Assembly (NCBI GenBank): GCA_900239685.1
Contig: OENT01000177.1
Span: forward strand, 62,001 to 126,000
Direction of reading: 5' to 3'
Length of the DNA stretch: 64,000 nt
Source of the DNA: Rotaria macrura
Taxonomy: Eukaryota; Rotifera; Eurotatoria; Philodinida; Philodinidae
The notes beneath the pieces were generated by a model. That model searched no databases. It worked only from the letters and a program-made list of their open reading frames with translations, and had not been told where the DNA came from. Within the stretch, counting starts at the first letter, position 1. Each line of letters begins with the position of its first letter. This document shows positions 26,192-35,830 of the stretch, one piece after another. Position numbers and translations under genes: made by a program.

Positions 26192-27374
26192 ATGGCTGAT
26201 AAAGATGTCAATAATACATTGGATGCTAGTACTGTCAATGTTGATGTGGTTCCTTGTTCAGAAATCGAACATTTTCTTAATCTCAATACAATTCTACATT
26301 CATTAGTCGACTTTATTCGACCAGAAACATACATTGCTCAAGATGAATTACAAACATACAATGAACTCAAAGAGAAATTTCTTCGTGAATCAACATTAAA
26401 ACGAAATAAACAACAGAAGAATACTAAGGAACAAACTTCAAAATCACCATTTGAAGAAGCCGATGTTGAATCCATTCGAACAACATCAGAAATCTATCGA
26501 TTTCTTGCTCAGTATCAAAGTAATACACAATTGTTTTGCTTTTTTTTTGAAATCTCTAGCAAGATATTTATTTAGAAAATACTGCAGCAACTGCTAATAA
26601 GAAACAGAAATCAAACGATTCAGTTAGTCGTGAACAATTATTAAAAAAACTTCATGAGAAAATGCCTCATCGTAAACAACAAGAAGGTAGTTATTTATTC
26701 CCTGTTTGTTTTCGTCTTAATTTTTTATCTCACGTTTTGTATTCATAGAAAACGGCATCGATCATACTGCTAAACGTAAACTTTCCAAAGATAAATCAAA
26801 AGATCGTGAAAAAAAACCTCGCATAGTTACCAAAGAATGGACGGCACCTGTAACAACCAATTCTTCCAATGAAACTAATAAATCAAAATCGTCATATGGA
26901 AATCCATCAACTATTCCAACGCAAATAACATTTGGTCGTTTTGAATTCAACGATCGAAATTCGCTTGATACAGATTCGAAAAAGAAAAAGCCTAAAAAGT
27001 TTCAGACAAAACAGAAAAAATTGATAAGTACATTGAAAAAAGTCGAATCCGAACAAGATCAATTGAATCGTTTAAAGCAAGAAAATCCTGAAGAAGGAAA
27101 AGAACTTCTACGTTCAAAAAATTGGCAAACAGCATTGGCAAAAGCCAAGGGTGAAAAGGTTCGTGATAACGTACAATTATTACGTAAAACAATTAAGAAA
27201 CAAAATAAACTTCGTGAACGATCGGCGAAAAAATGGCAACATAACAAATCTGAAACAGAAAAACGTATTAAAGAAAGACAAGATAAACGTAAAACGAACT
27301 TACAAAAACGAAGCGATGATAAAAAAGCAAAATTGAAAAAGAAATTAATAAAAAAAGGCCGTTTAATTAGTTGA
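26192..27374 (+). CDS. SURF6: SURF6 nucleolar ribosome-biogenesis protein
   Basis: Nucleolar nucleic-acid-binding protein of the SURF6/Rrp14 family, acting in maturation of both ribosomal subunits. Three exons (26192-26519, 26576-26686, 26749-27374) give 354 residues, close to the human length. The acceptor at 26575 is chosen because the nearer AG at 26559 leads to a stop. The first part is moderately acidic. The motif REQLLKKLHEKM (exon 2) and then TFGRFEFND precede a very Lys/Arg-rich helical C-terminus (NPEEGKELLRSKNWQTALAK, then SAKKWQHNKSETEKRI) that is the family's hallmark. The stop is followed within 10 nt by AATAAA and after 74 nt by the start of a LYR microprotein, which suggests co-transcription. 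Confidence 0.93.
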
Positions 27375-27381
27375 AAAACAA

Positions 27382-27427
27382 AATAAATGTTTGTTTTTTT
27401 TGTTACTGTTTTTTTTTCTTTTTAAGA
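27382..27427 (+). promoter_or_regulatory. Intercistronic polyA signal, T-rich tract and 3' splice site (putative trans-splice acceptor)
   Basis: Between the SURF6 stop and the next ATG lie AATAAA (27382-27387), two long T-rich runs, and TTTTTAAG with AG at 27425-27426. An acceptor here has no cis donor between the genes and is 22 nt before the next ATG. This is the arrangement expected at operon junctions resolved by spliced-leader addition, which is documented in bdelloid rotifers. Not proven from sequence alone. Confidence 0.45.
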
Positions 27428-27448
27428 TATTTCTCGTTTCTTTTTTTG

Positions 27449-27715
27449 ATGATGTTTACACGACAACGTGAAATACTTCGTCTCTATCGAGATCTACTTA
27501 AATATAGTCAAACATTGAAATACACAGATGTGGAATTTTATTTAACAAAAATCAAACAAGAATTCGAGAAAGGAAAACTATTAGAAAATGAAGATGATAT
27601 TGCACGACAAATAGCGGTAAAAGAAGAACCATGGGAATCGTTCGAACTAGATTCGTATAGTTCTATTTGTTTTTAGAAAGGTCAAGAATTTTTGAAGAAT
27701 AAACGTCTCATCTAA
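27449..27715 (+). CDS. MIEF1-MP: LYR-motif microprotein, MIEF1-microprotein (L0R8F8) type
   Basis: Small mitochondrial LYR protein of 68 residues (67 from the second Met at 27452), two exons 27449-27616 and 27677-27715 with a 60-nt intron. The LYR motif is in REILRLYRDLLKYSQ, followed by LKYTDVEFYLTKIKQEF. Only the spliced form ends KGQEFLKNKRLI, which aligns with the C-terminus of the human MIEF1 microprotein; the unspliced frame runs into an unrelated tail. In mammals this microprotein, with MALSU1 and mitochondrial acyl carrier protein, sits on the assembling large mitoribosomal subunit, and it is encoded by an upstream ORF of the MIEF1 mRNA. Here it has its own intron-containing gene and no MIEF1 frame follows. 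An in-frame upstream ATG at 27371 overlaps the SURF6 stop and would add a Phe-rich stretch; I reject it as start. Confidence 0.8.
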
Positions 27716-29439
27716 TGCCCATTTATATGTACATATTCATTCATTGGTAAAAATCTTTTTGTGAAACAATATCAACGGCACCATTCACATTTATTAGTTT
27801 TAACTCAAACTTACGAAAATATCGATGATGGAAAGTTTCATATTTGTTTTTTCGTGTAATTTATTTTCTTGTGAAACACAAAAGTAGACATTGCCTTTTT
27901 TTCATTGATTTCAATCAAAGGATTTTCTGGTAAGGACACACATCATACCTAATAAAAAAAACATGCTTTTATTCACAATGAATTCAGTGAGTTCAAAAAA
28001 AACTCTCTTAATACATTCTATTTGAAAACGATAAACTATTACGATATTCGATAGGAAAAAAGGATTCTACATAAATGCATTTCTTCTCGATATAATTTTG
28101 AGTTCAGGTACCTGATGACCAATGTGTTTAACCTTTTAAACGTGATTGCGGTATTGTTGTTCGTTAGAAGCCTATCTAGTTCAATGTAATCATGTTAACA
28201 ATTTAGAGGAAAATGGTATTTGATAATATTTCAACCTATCGATATCAATTAGATACAGACGGTAATCTCAGAGATAATGAGTAAGATTTTACAAACGAAT
28301 ATGCTGTTAGGAAAAATTGAAGATATTAATAATTAGCAGAGATTTCCACAGTATCACTGCCATGCACTTTGTCCTGAAGCACGACAGAGTGAGCAAAAAG
28401 TTACCTGATAGACACCTCTGTAACTTAATGAAATGTTGTTATTCTCATAGACTGATACATCGCTCATGCCTATGACCGTGACTGTGTATTATGACGGTGA
28501 CTAAAGAATCATCGTCACATTCTTCAGTACTGATATGCAAAAACTAAACTATGGAACATTTATCATTGTAGTCAAGTGAACATCGGTCTTAAACTTGAGA
28601 AGAGAAACCCAATAGAGGCGGCTTTTGTTTGCTCGGTTCAAGTAGCATACTATGTCCTAAATCAGAAGAAAGCTACAAACGGTAATCTCAATTCGTAGAA
28701 GACTAGCGTGTCAAATAACAATCGATATTAATAAATAATAGCGAATACACATTGAAAAATTTCTAGATTAAAATTTAAAACATTGATTCATAATTAGCAA
28801 CAGCTCTTTTTTTCGTACGAGTACATTGTGTTCACAGCAGACCGTGACAAATATTTATGACCATAAAGACAAAATGTAAAGAAATGAAAGAGAAAAAGAA
28901 AAATAATATGTTTCAATTACATAAGAGTAATGCATATTCATAAACACAATTAGAACTATTGTTCTCGAGCGAAAAATACGTACGATTTGTTTTCATTGAT
29001 CATAGTATATTTCTATTAACACAATAAAAATGCAATCAATACTTTTTTGTGTTACACTTTTTCTGATCACTAAAAACCCAGTTTTGCTCACCCAACATAG
29101 TTGGACATAAATGATGACTCAAAGAAGTTACTTTTTATAAGCAGATTTCTCAGAATTCATCCAGTATATTTATTTCTTCAAAAAAGCAATAATTATTGAA
29201 ATATTAGAACAGAGAAGAAATACTACAGCACCTTTATGAAAATATGTATTTACCGTAAACTATATTAACTTTCTTTTCGTTTTCGTTCACCTAATGGTTC
29301 AACATGTGTCTTATCATTAACTTGGTATAAAGTTTTAATAGAATTCCTAAACCAACCCAAGGTTTACAAGAATAGACTTTGAGCGCAACCGGACAAGTAG
29401 ACGATTCCAATGGAACAACCAATCAGCAAGATTGTTACT

Positions 29440-29529
29440 ACTAGAGTTCTACAGGGTACAACTTTTCCGCACTCCATACCCTATGTCTTCCAAACTTTCA
29501 TCCTTTCTCTTACCCTGTAGGACTCTAGT
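29440..29529. mobile_element. 90-bp element with 19-bp terminal inverted repeats (MITE-like)
   Basis: Left end ACTAGAGTTCTACAGGGTA (29440-29458) pairs with TACCCTGTAGGACTCTAGT (29511-29529) with one mismatch. The 52-bp interior is less AT-rich than the surroundings and has no ORF. This is the shape of a miniature inverted-repeat transposable element or a stable RNA hairpin. No clear target-site duplication. Confidence 0.5.
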
Positions 29530-31396
29530 TGTCACAACTTGAGAATGTCATTAAATGTAATCCGAAGATGAGAATCCTAAATGGCTTACTAAGTGTAAGA
29601 TGAGATTTGTGCATTTGATGATGGAACAATGCAAAATTTTAAAAAATCTGGTGATCACAAGTATCTTTTTTCAGGGCAATCAGTTTCAACTCAATACATT
29701 TTTCCAAAGTCTTTTCTATTTATTTAGTGATTGTCTTTTTCTTCTGTCACTTTTCGATCTGTGGTTGAAAGAGTAACATCGTTATTTTTCTATCCACTTT
29801 CGAAATGCCTGATGATGTTCATATGTTGAACAAACAAAATCGTCTAACTTTTTCAATAAGAAACATGTAAACGTTGCCCATATCAATAATATTCTAAAAT
29901 ACGATAGTCAACGAATTCGATTTTTATATTAACAATGATCACTTATGATTTGATCTGTGTTCAGTAGAAATATACTGATGATTGTCTTTCGATCATTCAC
30001 CTATCATCGTGACTTATGCATGTTTATATGTGCTGATGCCAATATAAGTATACATGCGTCCTAACTCGATGATGAAAATGAGGGCATCTTAATCGAAAAT
30101 AGTTTACGATCTTTGATAAAAATTGTTTTTTGATAATTAAATATGAAACTATAAGTTCTATAAAGTTAACGAACTTACTCAATGAAGTTAAACCATCCTA
30201 TCTCTTAATTTATGTTTCTCCTAATTCAAAATTTCCTATTCGATTCATTGATTTTCCTCGCTTCTAAAAATCTTAGTTATTCACGATAATAATCATCAAT
30301 CATTAGATTAGCCTGCTACAAATTTATGTATAAGTAATGCATTCTATGTGTATAATTTCGTATTCTTATCAGATCATCATCACGTTCCATGTTCAATTGA
30401 TAATAAGATTATCATACATAATAAAACAAATTTCAAAGAGTATCATACTTATCACAGTCAAGAATCATTGTAAACTCAACAATAAAACTAACTCGAAAGA
30501 AGAAATCCCATTCATATGAAAAAGAATCTATTGAGAATAAAAAAAGAGATCGATGTTACTGATCAAAAAAAATTTTCATAATGCTTATAAAAATGACTAA
30601 TCTATTAAATCGATTGATGTACGACTAAATCCCCAAGGAAAATGAATATGAAAATTATTCCCTAGATGAAAACTTTTTACCGCGAAAAATTAGCTAATAA
30701 TACGACTCGTTTCTAGCAATCAAGATAAGACAATAACGCATGAGCTGCTTGATAAATTTCTGACAAGAGAATCAATTGAATATTTCTTGTTGAAATCGTA
30801 TTGCTCCTCATTCATTCAATCTACCTTGACATTCACACACACTATTATGTTTTACTGCACGTTGTTATGATATTCAAATCTGAAAATTTTCTCAGAATTT
30901 CATGAGCTTAAATTACTATTCAGGCATAAATCGAGTGGTTTGTTTTCCTAATACAAATAAGACAGTGTTTGCAACAAGTCCTCACTCATTCATCAAGAGC
31001 ATGATATGATTCTATAAACAGTTGAATTAGCAAGTTATATATGAACAAGATTCGCAAAAGAATTTATATATTTTAATTGATTGTTGACGAACAGCTTTTG
31101 AAACGATCAAATATCAAGACTATCAATACTATTTGATAATAAATACATGACATTAATTTACTTATTTTAGTAGAAAGCTTGAAAATTTTTCTGCATATTA
31201 ATGAGATATTTGGCATCGTTGTTTCTATAAAAATAATTTCAAAGATTAAAAAAAACCTAGCAGTCACATATTTCAGATGATCTTTCAAGAGTTTCAATCG
31301 AATGGCAATCTATCATAGTTCAGTGAGTAAAAAACGGTCATACTGACTTTTCTTTGACACGTAAATGATGGTGACCATAAAGTTCAAATACAAGGC

Positions 31397-32011
31397 ATCG
31401 AAATCTCGAAACTCGACAACGACAAAAAGTATCATCAACTTCTGATTTTCGTCATTTTAAATAGGAGATCATCAATGTTGTTTCTTCATAGTATTCTATC
31501 AGCTAGAATTCATCTCATCCTATTAAACATTCTAACGTGTTCGAATCTATTTTTCATATTCATATTCATGTTAGACTGACGAATATCAAGTCGATGTAAA
31601 TTGTTGTATTCAATGCAAGCATATTTCTACCGGCTTCATTATCCAGATGAAGCTCTATCGAGCATCTCTCACAAGCAACTGATGAATATAACTTGAGATA
31701 AAGAGTAGTCAGTTACATGAGGTCATGTACATGACCTCATGTAACTGACTACTCTTTATCTCAAGTTATATTCATCAGTTGCTTGTGAGAGATGCTCGAT
31801 AGAGCTTCATCTGGATAATGAAGCCGGTAGAAATATGCTTGCATTGAATACAACAATTTACATCGACTTNCGTTAGAATGTTTAATAGGATGAGATGAAT
31901 TCTAGCTGATAGAATACTATGAAGAAACAACATTGATGATCTCCTATTTAAAATGACGAAAATCAGAAGTTGATGATACTTTTTGTCGTTGTCGAGTTTC
32001 GTGACTTCGAT
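31397..32011. repeat. Near-perfect long palindrome with no spacer
   Basis: Two arms fold back around the centre at 31728/31729 (CATGTACATG). The inner arms 31588-31728 and 31729-31869 match exactly as far as I can read. The outer arms 31397-31537 and 31871-32011 match with two differences near the tips. The left arm has 50 extra bases (31538-31587) that are replaced on the right by a single N at 31870. Beyond the tips the flanks differ. It may be a genuine inverted duplication or a fold-back assembly error. Confidence 0.92.
31870..31870. other. Assembly ambiguity (N)
   Basis: The only non-ACGT base in the window. It lies exactly where the right palindrome arm lacks the 50 bases present in the left arm, so it probably marks unresolved sequence. 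Confidence 0.95.
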
Positions 32012-32323
32012 TTATAATGAAAACAGACAGATTTTTTACGCATTTTCAAAGCAAATATTCAAATCTCGTTAAAATAGATCATTCAACAAAATTGAGAGAA
32101 AAGAAGTTCTGAATAAATATATAAATAAATTTGAATGATTTTTTTTCGAAAGACAATTCACCGTGTACAGAATAAAAATAGTAACATCATATCTGATCTT
32201 CAATGTCTCTCAATTGTAGAGTGATCATATTATTGTATCACAAACTATCCGCTACGACTATTATCGTTAATATTTAATTGTTGGTGAAAACATGTATTCA
32301 TTCGAATTGAATATATGTTTTGG

Positions 32324-35300
32324 TTATTTGCCATTCGCTGATGTGCGTTTATTCTTTCTTGGTGTTGGAACGCGTGTTAGAATTTTTAATTCACGATATT
32401 GAAACTAAATGAAAAAGAAAATAGTTCAGATGCTTTTTCTTTTAGAGTTATTGAAATTTTTCATGACTCACCAGCTCAGGATCAGAGGGTAATCGTGATA
32501 GGAAATCAGCAATTTCATTATTATCAATATAGCCTTTTGGTTTACGAAATCGTTTAGTAAATTTGTTTGTAATAAAAGCAAGGACTAAATATCGAAGTGG
32601 AATGTGGTAGAGTATGATGGAAACGAGTGTTAGCACGACTATAGCAAGAATGGATAGCCAAGGAACAGTAAAATTAAATAAACTGAAATGAAAAATAAAG
32701 TATCCTTATATGAATGTATGTGAAATAATAGATTGTTTTGTTTTACTTTTTAATACGTTCTAATGTTGAAGCAACATCATCGATATAACCTTGTATTTCA
32801 AGAACAGTATCCTGAATACCATGAATAAAACTCATAATTGTTCTCTTTTGCTCCTATGTGAATCAACAATAGATTAAAATATCACACTTGAAAATTCCTG
32901 TCTTTTCTGTTTTCATACTTTACTACCACCTTCAGGCTCTAATGCATCTTCATCAATAGCTCCAGGTTGAATGACGGCAGAGACTATCTGGAAACAAAGC
33001 AAAACCCCAGACCGATAAATATAACTTTCATTGTAAAATTCATTATGTTTACTTCATCTCCTAGTGTCGAAAAAGGTTTTCCCAATAAACCTCGACGATA
33101 TTCAGCAAATGCATTCCATGCAAATATTAATAAAAGTGCACAGGGTATCATGTACAATTGAAAATTCCAGACAATAGCAAGTGATATCTATGAAAAACAT
33201 AAGATAGGATATATTTTAACGTCTCATATGATTTCATGTTGACACAGATCATCTTACAATAAAAGTGCAAAGACTTAGTAAAGGATTTTCCCATTCAAAA
33301 CAGTAGGTTACAAATTTTGCTGCATTAACAACGTATTTGAGCATATTTCTTACACGATTAATATGTTGTTTAAGTACCTATAATAAAAACAAGAGAAAAT
33401 TAATTCAAGAAACAAACTAATTAAGAATAAAACTTACACCAATACGAAATTTTCCATCTTGTTGATAATATCGAACTTGTCGTGGATTAAACGTTCGAAT
33501 TATAGCTCTTAACTAGAATAGTCAATGAATACAGACATAAGTCAGATTTAATATCAACAAGAAGATATCTTTACATTTGTATAGATCAGTGTTGCTTCGA
33601 TTTCAATGATACCTTTAACAGGAAGAATACTTTTGCGATCTTTTAAACTTATCCATTTCTTTTCACCGTTTTTAATCTTGAAAGAAAAATAAAAACAAAA
33701 CATGATAGTTAACGATATAAAATCACGCGATGGAAACTCATTTTTTTCGTACCGCCAATAATGGTATAGTGACTTTTCCAATGAATTCCGTAGTTTTATT
33801 TGTATCTTCATCGAATATAGTTAAGTCAATTGTGGAATGAATATCTTGCACAGGTATAATAAATGATTTATTCCAAACTGGATCAAGTGTTTTATATATT
33901 GTATGAGTACGTAAACGTGTTGAATCGAGTTCAACAACACAAAATGGATCGGATTTACCATTGATATCTTTTGCACTTAGATCTCGTGCTTGATAAACTG
34001 AATAAAGAAGATTTTATTTATAATGAAACAACTAGTGTAATAGAAATGATTTTCTTATTCTTACTTTTAATTTCAATTTTTCCAACATCAAATAAAGGTT
34101 TTATTGATCGTAACGTTGAAAGAAATGTCTAATAAAAAGAATCATCTTCTATCAAAGAAATTAATTTTCATATATACGAACATAAGTTTTTAGATCGTCA
34201 TCAGTGAATTTCGTCGGTATTACATCTAGAGCAAGATTAGATGAAGTTTCACTATCGTTGTTTACGTCTTGTAATGGTGCAATGCCAGTTATAGTTACAA
34301 ATAAATCAATAACACCAGTATTATCATCAAGATCGATTGATATTTTATGAGTTTTTTCTTCATCCAAATGAGTCAAATTACAACATCCTCTAGAGAAAAT
34401 GCTGATATTCATTAAACAAAAATAAAAAAATTTATTTACTTTCCGATAAATTCACCGGAACCACCCGTATCATCAATCACAGTTACTTCTAATGGTGGAA
34501 GTTCACTAGTAATCAAATCGTATATAAATGATTGATGCCATACTGGATTAAGTGTTGCTTTCATTGTCTAGAAGAAAACAAACAGGAAAAAACATGTATG
34601 AAAAATATCTCTAGGTCATCATAGACATACTTGTGTACGAAATTTTTTATTCGTTCCAAATTTCAGTCGAACATAAGGACTAAAAAGTTTATTAGAACCA
34701 CTGGGAACCGTAAAATTTCTTCCTTCAATAATAAATATATCGATGGTACGTCGACTTAGTGAAATCGTATTCGTTGTTCCTAAGCGATTTGTTAAAGAAG
34801 ATTTTCTATTTGTTGATTTTGTTGCTGTTCGCATAAACTTTACAAATAGATGTAAGATGAAGAAAAAATAAATAAATTATCGAATGTTATGATCTCATAA
34901 TTATAAATTTATTTAATTCCTTATTCTTACTTCATCACGAAATTCTGAAGTTTTTGTTGTAATTGTAATACTTAGTTTAAGCATGCCGATTTTTCCATCT
35001 GTTCTTTTTTCATTTTCAAGATCAAATGTTGCAGTATACAGCTTTTCAAGTGGTAATTTCCATAGATCAACTTTGGCTGAACCCATAGACTCATCACGTC
35101 CGATACGATCGTAATCAAATAGATGAAAATAAATCGGAATACTTAAATCATGTACAAAAAATGTGACTTTTTCATTCCATACGGGATTTAAATTTTTGAA
35201 TACAGTATTTGTAATATGTTTCTCTTCACTACCATAATAAACTTTAACATAAGGATCACTCGTACCATTAAAGTCTTTGATAGATAAATCTTTTCCGCGT

Positions 35301-35830
35301 TCAATCAACAATTCAATCCAATAGATTGGATCGCCTACATTTGTTTTTATCGATGTATTAGTTAAAACTGATGTCAATGATGGAGATTTATTGAGAACTG
35401 TACGTGCACGTTGAGCCATGTGGTCTTTAAATTTACATAAATTTTTTTTATTCACAGTCACTCCTCGATTTGTTTCTGTTGTTATTTGAGATAAAAGTGA
35501 AGCAGTATCATCAGGCATCCGTGTATCAATCGGATTCGGTTGACTTGTGATTTGCTCATCGTTGTTTTGTACCTCTATGGTCATGGGAGATTCAGATGCT
35601 GTTAACAGAAGTCTATTGTTCTCTCCATCTTGATTAACATCAAATGGAGATGTAGATTTGGATTCCTAGAAACAGATAAATGAACAAAAAGATTACAATA
35701 AGAAAAAAATCTAATCGATCGATGAAATCTAATCTAAATTTTAATTTAAACAAATGATCACCTTGATGCAAGCACAAAAACATTTCATAATAACATTTTT
35801 GTTAGATGTATTAGGAATGTTCATATTCAT
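32324..35830 (-). CDS. MCTP: Multiple C2 and transmembrane domain protein (MCTP)
   Basis: ER/vesicle-membrane C2 protein. Fifteen exons: 35830-35762, 35665-34931, 34837-34631, 34567-34440, 34389-34182, 34128-34065, 33997-33753, 33676-33575, 33512-33438, 33377-33258, 33187-33053, 32987-32919, 32853-32747, 32682-32472 and 32404-32324. They sum to 851 residues with all phases consistent. C2A (about 137-250) has the Ca2+-ligand pattern KDFNGTSDPYVK and FDYDRIGRDE. C2B (about 285-400) has SPYVR in place of DPYVK and a weakened first loop. C2C (about 480-560) has KDINGKSDPF and FDEDTNKTTEFIGK. Two membrane segments follow (WNFQLYMIPCALLLIFAWN; FTVPWLSILAIVVLTL), then IDNNEIADFLSRLPSDPEL, the family C-terminal motif. 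The short first exon (MNMNIPNTSN) is one of two candidate starts; an upstream exon at 39109-38759 also fits. Confidence 0.93.

Larger units (their letters stand above)
27716..32323. other. Gene-free spacer with hairpin element and long palindrome
   Basis: About 4.6 kb between the LYR gene (+) and the end of MCTP (-). No coding sequence recognised. Contains an imperfect 20-bp direct repeat (28252-28271 and 28671-28690, 18 of 20 equal), a 90-bp inverted-repeat element and the palindrome listed below. Confidence 0.6.

Noticed and set aside
27371-27448. N-terminal extension of the LYR gene overlapping the SURF6 stop
   Set aside because: Encodes a Phe-rich stretch from the intercistronic T tracts and contains the likely 3' splice site; the family starts just before the LYR motif.
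27617-27676. Unspliced C-terminus of the LYR gene (VKEEPWESFEL...)
   Set aside because: This is a 60-nt intron with GTAAAA donor and TTTTTAG acceptor; splicing restores the family C-terminus.
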